A DNA stretch of 64,000 nucleotides, taken from NCBI GenBank assembly GCA_039105265.1, contig JAPFFF010000001.1, positions 4,650,001 through 4,714,000 of the forward strand, read 5' to 3'. Both the position numbers and the translations under genes were made by a program. Origin of the DNA: Tritrichomonas musculus (lineage: Eukaryota > Parabasalia > Tritrichomonadida > Tritrichomonadidae). Positions within the stretch are counted from its first letter, which is position 1. Every line of letters starts with the position of its first letter. A model generated the notes under the pieces. It saw only the letters and a list, made by a program, of their open reading frames with translations, was not told the origin of the DNA and ran no database searches. Shown here in pieces: positions 39,733 to 49,241 of this stretch.

Positions 39733-40801
39733 TTTGCGTTTTATAAGTCAAAAAGAATACTTTATAATCATCATTCAAAGCATCTATTGATGAACAAACA
39801 TATTTTGTGTACATGATTGGGACTGTTATTATTGTTTTGTTCTTCAGTGTTTTGTTAGTTTGACGCAAAGGATTTAATAGTTTACATTTAACGTTTCCTG
39901 ATTCATAACAAATGAATTCAGCAAGTTCATTGAACACTCTTCTTCGCTTTTCATGTTTCTTTTCTGTTTTTCCGTAATCGGTGTGAATGAGTATTATATT
40001 TTTGGGTTTATATGACAGAAGACCTTTAAATCGTTGTTTTTGTTGAATCTCTTTCAATTGCATTGATTTGGCTCTTATGTATTGCCATTCAAGGTCGCGG
40101 TCATCTTGCATCTGTTGAGGTGTTAGATAAATGTATTTTGATTGTCGTTTGTCAAGGTATTCATCAGTTTCTTCGTCAAATGATGTGTATAAAGGATTCA
40201 ATAAACGAAGAGATGCATGAGGCGTGTTATTGTACCATTCAACCGTTTGTTGTATCAATACATTGTTTGTCATTCGTTGTTGTGATTGACCGAAAGCATT
40301 TCGTAATGTTCTGATTACTGCATCAACACATTTATGTGCATTCGTGAAAGGTGAATCATCAATGATTAACTTTATTTTGTTTGGTGCTTTGAATTTAATT
40401 GTGTGTTTGTCTAATTGATATCTTTGCTCTTCACCGTTGCAATAACTTTTGAATGCATTTGATATAAAAGCCTTTTCACCATCACATTTAATTGTTTCAA
40501 TTCTGATATTTCTTTTATTGACTAGTTTATCAATTACTTTGATTACATAATACTCAGACTTGTAATCAATTGGTTCAACAATTAGGTATTTGGTGTTTAC
40601 ATTGATTATTACTAAATAAGCTTTATTTAATGCAAACATTATATCAATTTCGTACGCATACGGTTCAAATGAGAAGTCAGGTTTTGATAGTTTCTTTACT
40701 GTCTTCAATTGGTAATCCTTAATATAGGGCTCGGTTTTAATGCCCGTGTCTTTGATGTACTTGTATTTAGATTTGAAAGGATAGTTGATTGATTCATTCA
40801 T
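39722..40801 (-). CDS. retroviral-type integrase (rve) of Maverick
   Basis: 359 aa. Inserts the element through its TIRs. RNase H-like core: first Asp in YEIDIMFAL (~residue 50), second in IKCDGEKAF. The usual third Glu position is occupied by Asp (AHKCVDAVIRTLRNAF), 53 residues after the second, so it is a DDD-type core with an insertion. After the core comes YNNTPHASL, usual in this family. The C-terminal basic part (KTEKKHEKRRR) may bind DNA. Box CTTTATTTTTG precedes the start. The only integrase in the window, so it may also mobilise element 1. Confidence 0.88.
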   Translation of the reverse strand: MNESINYPFKSKYKYIKDTGIKTEPYIKDYQLKTVKKLSKPDFSFEPYAYEIDIMFALNKAYLVIINVNTKYLIVEPIDYKSEYYVIKVIDKLVNKRNIRIETIKCDGEKAFISNAFKSYCNGEEQRYQLDKHTIKFKAPNKIKLIIDDSPFTNAHKCVDAVIRTLRNAFGQSQQRMTNNVLIQQTVEWYNNTPHASLRLLNPLYTSFDEETDEYLDKRQSKYIYLTPQQMQDDRDLEWQYIRAKSMQLKEIQQKQRFKGLLSYKPKNIILIHTDYGKTEKKHEKRRRVFNELAEFICYESGNVKCKLLNPLRQTNKTLKNKTIITVPIMYTKYVCSSIDALNDDYKVFFLTYKTQNES

Positions 40802-40888
40802 TTGAATCGCAAAAATAAAGCATTAATTTATGAAGGAACTCTGTTCCCTTTTGCAAAGCAAAATGATTATTTAATGAAATCAATTTAT

Positions 40889-42832
40889 TTATTCATTTGC
40901 TTGGCTTCCTTTTGGTGATTCGTCATCAACGTAAACCAATCCGTCAAGAGATAGTTTAAAGTAAGAGTCCCTAGTTATCCAAAGTTGAGTCGGAGGAGGT
41001 TTGACAATGGTTCCATCTGGTTCAACAACATTGAAATATGTGTCATCATCTCCTGTATATATTGGTTGCCCATTGACTTGTATCTGAACGTTTCCGAAAC
41101 CTCCATCAAGTCCGTCATAACAATATCCTGCACTTGCTCGTTCTGTTTGAATGTTGAATACAAATGATGTTGCATCACTGATTGTGTTGTTGTATCTCTT
41201 ACCGTTAGCGTCATTCTTTGGCATTGTCATCGAATCCTCAAATTCCTTTGTGCATGAAAGAGTGATTGCATCTAAATCACCAGCCGTTAATTGATTTTCA
41301 AAGAATCGTGCACCAATGGTTGAAACGTTTTCGTCTGGGAAGTTCTTTCCACCAATATTCAAGAAACAATTTTGATAAACTGGGTTTTCAAAGACAGTTA
41401 AATCATTATGATGCTTTGGAAACATGATTGATAAATTAGTTGCATTGATTAATGGGATATTCAATGTTGACTTGATTCCGTTTGCTGCTGGAGCGATTGG
41501 AAAAGCATGATAATCAACTTTTTGTGAAGGAATGATTAAACCTTGTCTTAAAATGTCTTCAATTCCTTGTCTTGTAGCTTCACAAACTCCAAAGCCTTGC
41601 ATATTAGATTTACAAGCTGTGATGGTCATTCGATTAACTGTTAATGTTGCTGTTTGTTTTGAATAATGAGCGCTCATCAACTTGTTGGCTTCAGTTTTAG
41701 ATACAAAGTTAACGTAAACATGACCTGCATGTGATGGTTGAGGTAATTTACCATGTTCTTTGGTATAATGGGCTTGACAAATTGCTTTATTATCATCAGT
41801 CTTTTCAATTCCAAGTTCAGTAAATTCATCATCAGTAAAGCTAAATATTAATGAACAATTTTCAATCAGTTCATCGAAATCACCTCCAGATGCAGATACG
41901 TATTGTTCTCTAACTTCATACTTCAATTGATATTTCGTTGGTGTTGGTTCAGGTGATGGTGGGTCTGGATTGTCTCCAGGTCCTGGAATCACTGCTTGAT
42001 TACCAATTTGTGTGAATTGATGTTTGAGGTGTCCTCGTGCTTTGATTTCCTTTAGTCTGTTTAATTCTTCCATCGATATTGAATCATTATCTTCAAGAAA
42101 TACTTTTGCTTCAGCAACTGTGTAAGGGTCTAATACTGCCCAAACAAGACCAGCGGGACTAACTTGAAAACGAATTGATAAATCACCAATGATTCCATTA
42201 GGGAATAAATCAAATGCTTGTAAAGCAAGTAAATCATCAAAAGGAACATTCAAATCAAATTCAACTTCACTTCTTCCTGTGTTCTTAAATGAATTCAAGT
42301 TGACATAAGCTCCTGCATGTGTCTGTGAATAGTTGCTAATGTTTTCCCACAATGAATGAACGAATCTGCGACGTTTCTTCTCGGCTTCTGGTTTAACTGA
42401 AGAATATAAGAAGCCCTCACGAATGCATTCATTCTGTTGGTATCCGACATTGACATTATTATGAAGAATCTCTAACCTGTCAAACAACTGGTTTGATGAT
42501 TTGAAACCGACAAACAGTTTGTACAAGTTGTTGGGGTCATTGATTTCATTTAATTTACTCATATCTGTATTCAATGACAAATCTAATTTAACGTGAAATG
42601 TTAAGAAACCTTTATCAATATCACTTATGAAGTGGTCAGGATGTGTTAAACTTATTTGCGAATATTGTCCTTGATGAAATGGAGCTGGTTGGTCATGACA
42701 GTCAACAGTTCTAAATGAAAATGAACGTGTACCGTCATTGACATTAATCATGTTTCTCATCTCTTCAAATGCATGAAGAACGTTTCCTGTTTCAGTGCGA
42801 AGATTATGGGCTCTCTCGTTTCTGTATAACAT
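40889..42832 (-). CDS. candidate major capsid protein (element 2)
   Basis: 647 aa, homologous to 7629-9353 from end to end, with an insertion of ~60 residues around 270-330 containing a Pro/Gly-rich linker (GPGDNPDPPSPEPTPT). Conserved blocks: FSFRT near 40, LTHPDHFISDIDKGF, LLALQAFDLFPN, LVWAVLDP, and a C-terminal SAGYCYDG. Interpreted as the double jelly-roll capsid protein expected in Mavericks. Back to back with the amphipathic small protein gene, exactly as in element 1. Confidence 0.6.
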   Translation of the reverse strand: MLYRNERAHNLRTETGNVLHAFEEMRNMINVNDGTRSFSFRTVDCHDQPAPFHQGQYSQISLTHPDHFISDIDKGFLTFHVKLDLSLNTDMSKLNEINDPNNLYKLFVGFKSSNQLFDRLEILHNNVNVGYQQNECIREGFLYSSVKPEAEKKRRRFVHSLWENISNYSQTHAGAYVNLNSFKNTGRSEVEFDLNVPFDDLLALQAFDLFPNGIIGDLSIRFQVSPAGLVWAVLDPYTVAEAKVFLEDNDSISMEELNRLKEIKARGHLKHQFTQIGNQAVIPGPGDNPDPPSPEPTPTKYQLKYEVREQYVSASGGDFDELIENCSLIFSFTDDEFTELGIEKTDDNKAICQAHYTKEHGKLPQPSHAGHVYVNFVSKTEANKLMSAHYSKQTATLTVNRMTITACKSNMQGFGVCEATRQGIEDILRQGLIIPSQKVDYHAFPIAPAANGIKSTLNIPLINATNLSIMFPKHHNDLTVFENPVYQNCFLNIGGKNFPDENVSTIGARFFENQLTAGDLDAITLSCTKEFEDSMTMPKNDANGKRYNNTISDATSFVFNIQTERASAGYCYDGLDGGFGNVQIQVNGQPIYTGDDDTYFNVVEPDGTIVKPPPTQLWITRDSYFKLSLDGLVYVDDESPKGSQANE

Positions 42833-42881
42833 TTATGATTGAATAAAAAGGAAATAAAACACTTTTATCATTAATTAAATT

Positions 42882-43136
42882 ATGGGTGTCGGTATATTCA
42901 ACAAAATCAAGAACGCATTTAAATCAATTGGCGGCAAAGTAAAATCATTCGCTCAGAAAGCAGTTAAAGCATTACCAAAAGTTGTTGATGTTGGAAAGCA
43001 AATCGTTGACAGAGTTAAACCGATTACACAATTCATTCCTGGTGTCGGTCAGGTTGTTGACGCAATTGATACAGGTTTAAATGTTGCTGACAGAGTTGGG
43101 AGATTTGGAAAATCAATATTGAATGAAGTTAAATGA
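42882..43136 (+). CDS. small basic amphipathic protein (virion-like)
   Basis: 84 aa. The N-terminal 30 residues are basic and amphipathic (FNKIKNAFKSIGGKVKSF), followed by Val/Pro/Gly-rich segments. Positional and compositional counterpart of 7285-7575. It may be a membrane-active or DNA-condensing minor virion protein; not proven. Confidence 0.6.
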   Translation: MGVGIFNKIKNAFKSIGGKVKSFAQKAVKALPKVVDVGKQIVDRVKPITQFIPGVGQVVDAIDTGLNVADRVGRFGKSILNEVK

Positions 43137-43172
43137 AAAACAATGAATTATAATGATTTAATATAATTATAA

Positions 43173-43649
43173 ATGAATGAAAACATTAATGAACTTAAAG
43201 TTATAAATGATAATGTAAATGAATCAAAAGTATTTAAATCAATTGAAGAGTTCAATTTGTTCTATCAAAAGAATATCGAGCAAATGAAATCACAAACGAC
43301 TAACTATTTGAACAAGATTTATAAAATCATCACTAATGACGGCAACGAATACAAAATCACTAAGCGCAATTGTACAGACGGTAAAAGACTTAACGGCGAC
43401 ATTTATTTGAAGAAAGTTGGGAACACAATCACTAAAACACTTGAAAATGACAACATCAAAGCTGATATATCATTAATGAAAGAATCGATTAACGAACTCA
43501 ATGAATTAATAAATCAATTGAACAACAAAAATAAAATACTTGAAGAACATATTAATAAGCTTTCAAACGTTGTCGACCAACAATCAAAAGTTATTAATGA
43601 ATATGTATTAAATGTTGTTGCTCCTGACAACCACAGAATGATTAAGTGA
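43173..43649 (+). CDS. coiled-coil Maverick protein
   Basis: 158 aa. Residues ~20-75 align with the element 1 protein 6708-7046; residues ~95-145 form a strong Asn/Leu/Ile coiled coil (ELINQLNNKNKILEEHINKL). The 3' end overlaps the convergent 77-aa gene by 42 bases. Function unknown. Confidence 0.6.
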   Translation: MNENINELKVINDNVNESKVFKSIEEFNLFYQKNIEQMKSQTTNYLNKIYKIITNDGNEYKITKRNCTDGKRLNGDIYLKKVGNTITKTLENDNIKADISLMKESINELNELINQLNNKNKILEEHINKLSNVVDQQSKVINEYVLNVVAPDNHRMIK

Positions 43650-43841
43650 ATCATGATGATTTAATGATTTAGTCGTTTTTGGAGGTGGTTCATGAAATAT
43701 ATTTCCTTTTTCATTATAACATTTCACTGTTGGTGCTGAATTTATTTTTGTTCTATTCTTTTGCATCGTTAATTGTAATCTATCAAAATGGTTTTTATGC
43801 TTATCGTCATGAACGGTTCTTAATTGATTGATAACCGACAT
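43608..43841 (-). CDS. small His/Asn-rich protein (77 aa), tentative
   Basis: Not recognised. Basic and polar, with an HEPPP word that recalls HEPP in the 84-aa protein of element 3 (56984-57238). It diverges from 43856-44083 over 14 bases. Overlap with the neighbouring gene lowers confidence. Confidence 0.4.
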   Translation of the reverse strand: MSVINQLRTVHDDKHKNHFDRLQLTMQKNRTKINSAPTVKCYNEKGNIFHEPPPKTTKSLNHHDSLNHSVVVRSNNI

Positions 43842-43855
43842 TTAATTATTATTAA

Positions 43856-44083
43856 ATGAGTGAACTAACTGAATACAAGAAAGAAATACCCGAATTAAAA
43901 CGAATCAAACGAGGATTAAAAGAAAAGTGTTATGATTATAAACAATGTCTAAACAATATCAAATCAGGAATGTTAGGTTCTGACGGTCTTGCTGTTCGTG
44001 AGTCTCTTATTGAAGACATCAACAGCCTCAAAAATAAAGTTCATCAACTTGAGAACGAATTGAATGAATTGTCTAATAAATGA
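43856..44083 (+). CDS. coiled-coil protein (75 aa) ending inside the TIR
   Basis: Highly charged, with a C-terminal Leu heptad coiled coil (LKNKVHQLENELNELSNK). Its last ~18 codons lie inside the right TIR, so the left TIR carries an orphan copy of that 3' end at ~24627-24669. Function unknown. Confidence 0.5.
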   Translation: MSELTEYKKEIPELKRIKRGLKEKCYDYKQCLNNIKSGMLGSDGLAVRESLIEDINSLKNKVHQLENELNELSNK

Positions 44084-44279
44084 GCTCTTCAAGTTCAGCA
44101 ATTAATTCAGCAGGACCGTTGAATTTCTTTAGTTGTTCAATAAAGTGATTTATCTCTTTTAGTACTTCATCTATGACATTATCATTATCGTAGAGGTATT
44201 TTAATGCAGGTCTCCAACCTTTTAGCTTTTTGTTGATTCTATTAATGAGGATGCTTAATTGTTCCGCTTGGTTTGACAT
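44073..44279 (-). CDS. TIR small helical protein (68 aa), intact copy
   Basis: Starts MSNQAEQLSILINRINKKL. I chose this Met because the AT box (TTTTTTATTTTTTTATC) lies between it and the more distal in-frame ATG at 44351. Helical, acidic C terminus (LIAELEELIY). The left TIR copy is frameshifted. Its 3' end overlaps the 3' end of 43856-44083. Confidence 0.55.
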   Translation of the reverse strand: MSNQAEQLSILINRINKKLKGWRPALKYLYDNDNVIDEVLKEINHFIEQLKKFNGPAELIAELEELIY

Positions 44280-44516
44280 TATAAATTGCTGATAAAAAAA
44301 TAAAAAATTTTTGAAAGTTCGATTTTTTGAGTTGTTGTTATTTTTGTTCATTAGTCGTGTTGACGGTGGGCTTTAGCCCCGACGGAAACCGACTGATATA
44401 TACTACTAAACAAGTTCAAAGATGTAAATTCAAAGATGTAAATTCAAAAGTGGCAACCGTTAACTTTAAAATTTATCTGACCTCCACAAAAATAAAACAT
44501 TAATAAAACAATTCAT

Positions 44517-44876
44517 TTATTTGTTATTTGTGTTTCCCTTACGATTTGGTACTTTGCGATATCTTTTATTTGGATGCTTAAAGAAATCATCGATAAATGC
44601 CAACATTACACGTTCGGGTTCATTTCTTCTATAAAATCGAACCAATTCAATAATCATCATGTCTTTAGGATATGTGTATATCTCACAATCATATTCATTA
44701 AAGAATTCATCAAATTGTTCTTTGGTGGCTTTATAATTGCAACACTTCAAGGCAAATTCCTTGTCATCATTGATTTTCGTCAAGAATTCTTTAATTGACT
44801 TATCCCACAAATTCATTTGTTTCTTCGGTGTGTAAAATACGCGAACTCCATCATCAACATAATACATGACTTTCAT
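44517..44876 (-). CDS. TIR cargo gene, 119 aa, unknown (right copy)
   Basis: Protein identical to 23822-24181, including flanks and promoter box, as expected of an inverted repeat kept uniform between the two ends. Not recognised. Confidence 0.6.
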   Translation of the reverse strand: MKVMYYVDDGVRVFYTPKKQMNLWDKSIKEFLTKINDDKEFALKCCNYKATKEQFDEFFNEYDCEIYTYPKDMMIIELVRFYRRNEPERVMLAFIDDFFKHPNKRYRKVPNRKGNTNNK

Positions 44877-44992
44877 TGACGATAAAAAATTAAAATAAAA
44901 AAATCAAAGATATTAAATTTAATGTGGCAACTGTTAATCTAGAACATCAATTTATCTGACCGTCGAGCTGGTCTATAGTACTCTCTGATGTT

Positions 44993-45388
44993 GGACTTGC
45001 ATCGCCGCTAAAAACATATTTTAAAGAATATCTAGTAGCTGAAAGCTTTGATGATTACATTGCTCATCGATCTTTTGAATTTAAACAAACAGCGAGAGAA
45101 TTACGAAGATCAATGATTCGTTCATTCATAAATGCACTTCACAAATGTACAACAATAAATAATATTGAAAACGCATTTAAAAAAACAGGCATATGCCCTC
45201 TTGATGTTCAACAACCTTTAAACTCACAATATACAATAAGAAGAACAAATTGGAGCTCAGATAATTTACTAAGAGAATATTGGCTTAATAGTCCTGAAGG
45301 ATTAAAAGAACTTTTTATGAAAGAGAATAAGAGAGAAATCACTGCAGAAGATTATAATATCAATATTCATCAAATTGTTCATGATTAA
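44993..45388 (+). pseudogene. pogo/Tigger-type transposase, 3' part
   Basis: Continues the frame of 22638-23711 after the second GATGTT copy for 131 codons to TAA. It begins GLASPLKTYFKEYL and contains ARELRRSMIRSFINAL and NIENAFKKTGICPLD, the C-terminal block typical of this transposase group. Without element 2 the gene would be ~489 codons, normal for the family, so it was probably intact when the Maverick arrived. Confidence 0.88.
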
Positions 45389-45530
45389 AAATTATCATCG
45401 ATAGAGGATGGAAAAGCTTTATCTGATCTTCCTCCTCTTTTTGAAGAGTCTGAAAGTTCAATAGAAAAAATCATATTATAAAATATTTTTGTCCAAATAA
45501 TGTCAATATAATTATTAAATCAAAAAATAA

Positions 45531-45852
45531 ATCCAAGTCAGAAGTGATATAACATTACAAAATCAATCAACTTCTTCATAATTTCAAATAAAAATCAAAA
45601 ATGAATCCAAGTCAGAAGTGATATAACATTACAAAATCAATCAACTTCTTCATAATTTCAAATAAAAATCAAAAATAAATCCAAGTCAGAAGTGATATAA
45701 TATTACAAAATCAATCAACTTCTTCATAATTTCAAATAAAAATCAAAAATAAATCCAAGTCAGAAGTGATATAATATTACAAAATCAATCAACTTCTTCA
45801 TAATTTCAAATAAAAATCAAAAATAAATCCAAGTCAGAAATAATATAACATT
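45531..45852. repeat. 74-base tandem repeat, about 4.3 copies
   Basis: Copies start at 45531, 45605, 45679, 45753 and 45827 (the last partial), each beginning ATCCAAGTCAGAAGTGATAT and nearly identical. It lies just after the transposase stop, possibly within the 3' region of the pogo-type element. Confidence 0.92.
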
Positions 45853-47702
45853 ATTTCAATCTTTAATAATTGCAATATCCTTATACTTTCCAATAAAAAT
45901 ATTTATCACATATATCTCATAAATAAAGCTCATTTTTTAAATTATCTTATTTTTATTATCATAATAATTATTAATTTTTATTATTATTATTATTAACTTT
46001 AGATTTGACTATAAAATATTCTCACTTTAATTTTTAAATATATTATTATATAAATAATTATTATTTTCATGCTAATATGATAAGCTTTAATTATTAATAT
46101 TCAAAAATTTGAGAGCAATCATTTAAATTGATACAAATTTATTGAATATAAATGAAATATCATTATTTTTTGAATGTTTTTTTTTTTTCTTTTCAATGAT
46201 GCCAATCAATATTTTGTATCACCATTCAAACTTGGTCCAAGGCTATTTCAATGGTGTAAAGCTATTAAACTTACTCTATATTAAAAAAGATGCGAGAACT
46301 ACATATACAAAAAATAACCGTTTTTTAATTTTTCAAATATCTCATAATATTTTAAATATTTTATACTATTTCAAATAAATATAATATATATTTATTGTAT
46401 AATAATTAAAAAATAATATTTTATTTCTTAAACCTCATTATAGAGACTGAAAAATGCATCTCTATTTTGGGGAACAAAAAACTAAATAATTCAATAAATA
46501 ATTGTTATTTTTGTTTGATAGATGCTTATTAATGCTTTTAATTATATCAAAAATCTTTATAAATGATAAAAATAAGATTTTATATTAATTTAGCTGAGAT
46601 ATATTTAAAACACAATCAAAAAACTAATATTTTAAAAATATCTCAACTTTTTTTTGTTTCTATGGGGATAACTACTTATAATTTTACTGCATTTTTTATT
46701 TGTATTATTATATTTTTAAATGAAATGAAAAGGCTCGGGAGACGCCATTTTAGTTTTTTTAAATCAAATTCAGAAAAGTAGGATTTATTCCTCTCAATTA
46801 CATTCAATTTACAAAATTTAATAAAAAAGTATAGATATTTGATATTTCAAGTTGAAAAGAACATATAGTAATTTTACATATTATTTGATACATGATATAT
46901 TATGCAAAAAAATCATTTTCGTTGAGTTTTGGATGAGTCAGTCGAAATATTAAAATCAACATATCTTTATTAAATTTTATATAAATTGGGAATGTAATGC
47001 ATTATTTCGGTTTATATCAACAATATATTTCTTATTAAGCTTGAAATCCCTCATTTAAATCTAAATTTGGCAAATAAAAAGCTTTTTTATTTTTGAAGTT
47101 CCCATGTAAAAAATGGCCCTATCATTCTCAATAAAACTTCTCTATTATATTAAATGTAATATTTAATGCTTATAAACATTTTTATATACGAAAAGTTAGA
47201 GCTATTTTTAAGATACAAATGCTATTTATATATGGCCAAAATTGTTTTTAATATTTGACTATCCATTCAATTAATTGATAAAGCTTTATTAAATATATGT
47301 TTTGATTGATTTTATTAAATTCTGAGAATTAGGATTTATTCCTCTCAATTTAAAAAATGGACAAAAAAGTTAAGAAAATAAGCATTTCTATTTAAGAAAG
47401 CTTAATAAAATTTACAAAAACTAAATATTGCATTGAAATATTTATGAATATATATTTATTATTGTATGAAAAGGAAATTGATGAAAAAATTATTATTAGC
47501 ATATTTTGATTATTTTTTAACAAAGCATGAATTTGGTTATATTATTTCAAATAGATCGCAAATATAAATAGAATTTTCAATCAAAATCTGGATTTCATTT
47601 AAAATTCGTCGAATAAAATGGATTTAACATTTAACAATGGATAATTAAAAAATGGCCCTATAAATTTTGGTGAAACAGTTTTATTTAAATAAATATAAAG
47701 TG

Positions 47703-47820
47703 TGTCCAGAATTAGGGAAGTGAGGTGAAATGAATTTAAATTGAGAAATTTTTTTTGTTTTCAATTTTTCTGAGACATCTCAGAAAAAAATATCACTTTT
47801 TACTTCCCTAATTTTGGACA
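47703..47820. repeat. small inverted-repeat unit (MITE-like)
   Basis: The ends GTCCAGAATTAGGGAAGT (47704-) and the inverse of GTCCAAAATTAGGGAAGT (to 47820) form ~19-base imperfect inverted repeats. An inner perfect hairpin TTCTGAGA-CA-TCTCAGAA sits at ~47768-47786. No coding capacity. Confidence 0.6.
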
Positions 47821-47868
47821 AAAAATAACTATATAAAAAATATAAAATTTAATTTATTAAAAATAAAA

Positions 47869-48171
47869 TTAATCATTATTTTTCTTCTTCCTCAATAAAT
47901 AATAAAGACGATTTTTTAATGCCCCAATTGTAACATTTTCTGTGAATTTTGATTTCATTATGTCAAAATTTTCCCCATAATTTTCAAAACAAAGTAAAAC
48001 AATTTGATCTTTCTCTTTGGTCCACTTTACAATTGGTCTGTCTGTTTTCCTCTTTTTTTTGTGATAATTTTGCACAACTTTTTGATAATCATCTTCTGAA
48101 ATTTTTTCACCAATAATATTTTCAATTTTTTTCAAAATAGTAGTATATACTAGTCGGTTTCCGCGGGGCAT
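47869..48171 (-). pseudogene. Myb-like DNA-binding protein, 5' end replaced by element 3
   Basis: 100 codons. Residues ~48-95 resemble one Myb/SANT repeat (KWTKEKDQIVLLCFENYG...IMKSKF...ALKNRLYYLLRKK), a family very common in trichomonads. The first 11 residues (MPRGNRLVYTT), including the ATG, come from the terminal hairpin of Maverick element 3, whose end is at 48139. So the original start is lost and the frame is a host-element chimera. Whether it is expressed is unknown. Confidence 0.65.
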
Positions 48172-48198
48172 GGCTCCCCACGCGTCAACACGAACTAG
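48139..48198 (+). repeat. outer terminus T1 of element 3 with stem-loop
   Basis: AGTAGTATATA, then the stem CTAGT (48150-48154) / ACTAG (48194-48198) with inner arms CGCGGGG / CCCCACGCG. The arm words GTCGGTTTCCG and CGTCAACACGA are shared with the inner module of element 2 (24304-24345). Confidence 0.8.
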
Positions 48199-48374
48199 TT
48201 AAAAAAAAAATTAAAAAAAAAATTCTTCTTCTTCTTTTCATGTTATCCCACCCACCCACCTCAAAGCTCACCATTTATGAAACGGCACAGGTACCCCACC
48301 CCACAACCGCCCATCTATGAAACGGCACAGGTACCAGCCCCGAGAATCTCGTACCTATTTCTTTCTATATGTAA

Positions 48375-48710
48375 ATGTCATTTGTGCCACTCAAAGGCTT
48401 TACTAACGACTATGAGATACTGAATAGGTACCCCTTTACTATAAGACGTAAGAGTAATCATTTTATATGCAAAGATGCAAAACATATAAAGGGGTATATA
48501 CGAGTATGTCTAAATGGCGACTACTATTTGAAACATGTACTTATAGCAAGACAGTTCATACCAAATGATGACCCACGACATAAAACAGAGGTAGACCATA
48601 TCAATAGGAATAGGGCTGACTACCATCTAAGCAACTTAAGATGGATAACCCCAACTGATAGTAACTATAACAGGGATATGCCCAAAATTATAAATGCGAG
48701 GGCAGATTAG
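48375..48710 (+). CDS. HNH endonuclease (111 aa)
   Basis: FTNDYEI...YPFTIRRK lead-in, then HVLIARQFIPND...EVDHINRNRADYHLSNLRWITP, the HNH core (~55-100), ending in NYN. Related to 32186-32824 and 58169-59050. It lies between terminus modules T1 and T2, so it is cargo of the composite end. It looks complete but short. Confidence 0.8.
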   Translation: MSFVPLKGFTNDYEILNRYPFTIRRKSNHFICKDAKHIKGYIRVCLNGDYYLKHVLIARQFIPNDDPRHKTEVDHINRNRADYHLSNLRWITPTDSNYNRDMPKIINARAD

Positions 48711-48746
48711 ATATTTGGTACTCTAAGAACTCAAAGGCAAAATGTT

Positions 48747-48950
48747 CTATTTGGTCGATAAATTCCAATCACCATCTTTCATCATTACACCAAGAAATTC
48801 AGGTTCGAAATACTCAGCAGCTAACTCTTTTATCTTATTAATTAAAATATTACATACTCTCTCATTAGTCTCACATCTATATTCATAGAGGTTAGATACT
48901 ATTTTATAGAGGATATTCATACGCTCTTTTATGGTCATGCAATAAGCCAT
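48747..48950 (-). CDS. small helical protein (67 aa), tentative
   Basis: Not recognised. The N-terminal half is helical with Cys residues; the C terminus ends GVMMKDGDWNLSTK. Box AAAAATATTTTTC-like sequence and AAATGGC surround its start. Sits with the HNH gene between T1 and T2. Confidence 0.4.
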   Translation of the reverse strand: MAYCMTIKERMNILYKIVSNLYEYRCETNERVCNILINKIKELAAEYFEPEFLGVMMKDGDWNLSTK

Positions 48951-49039
48951 TTATACAGAAATAAAAAAACAAATGAAATGAACAATAGAAAAATATTTAG
49001 TCATTTCACTTTTTTCTTTGATGAATCTCGATAAGAAGA

Positions 49040-49086
49040 AGTAGTATACGGTAGGCTCCGATGCCATAAATGGCCTCTCAGCCTAC
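49040..49086 (+). repeat. terminus-like module T2 with stem-loop
   Basis: AGTAGTATAC (49040-49049), followed at once by the stem GTAGGCT (49051-49057) / AGCCTAC (49080-49086). Same layout and orientation as T1 and T3. Confidence 0.6.
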
Positions 49087-49241
49087 CACTACTCCAGGGG
49101 TTCGCACTCCTGGACTCCCTTCAGAAGGCCCCAAAAGCCCCCACATTCAAAAAGTTCGTAGCAAAAAAAATCCAAACTCATACTTTTATCGTCTCGTTAT
49201 CAAAATTATTTTAGCCCAAAAAAATCGACCTAAATGAATTT

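Larger units (their letters stand above)
23712..44986. mobile_element. Maverick/Polinton element 2, apparently intact
   Basis: A 21,275-base element bounded by ~958-base inverted repeats with termini AGAGAGTACTATAGACC and a 6-base target duplication GATGTT (23706-23711 and 44987-44992). It encodes a retroviral-type integrase, family B polymerase, packaging ATPase, candidate major and minor capsid proteins, a fibre-like protein and a dozen small genes. I did not recognise an adenovirus-type cysteine protease, which many Polintons have. All main genes are open, so it may be recently active. Confidence 0.95.
44030..44986 (-). repeat. right TIR of element 2 (composite)
   Basis: Reverse complement of 23712-24669, one base shorter. 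The outer end ...GTACTCTCT at 44986 is followed by the target duplication GATGTT. The inner terminus module ends at 44407. Confidence 0.93.
45389..47868. other. AT-rich spacer with repeats
   Basis: No supported gene; the Phe/Ile-rich frames at 46142-46378 and 46563-46781 look random. It holds a 74-base tandem array (45531-45852), a dispersed phrase TAGGATTTATTCCTCTCAATT (~46780 and ~47332) and a small inverted-repeat unit (47703-47820). Confidence 0.4.

Noticed and set aside
45531-45852. 74-base repeats considered as CRISPR
   Set aside because: Contiguous tandem copies without unique spacers, in a eukaryotic AT-rich setting.
46142-46781. Phe/Ile-rich frames of 72-78 codons
   Set aside because: Low-complexity composition expected from random AT-rich DNA; no homology or promoter box.
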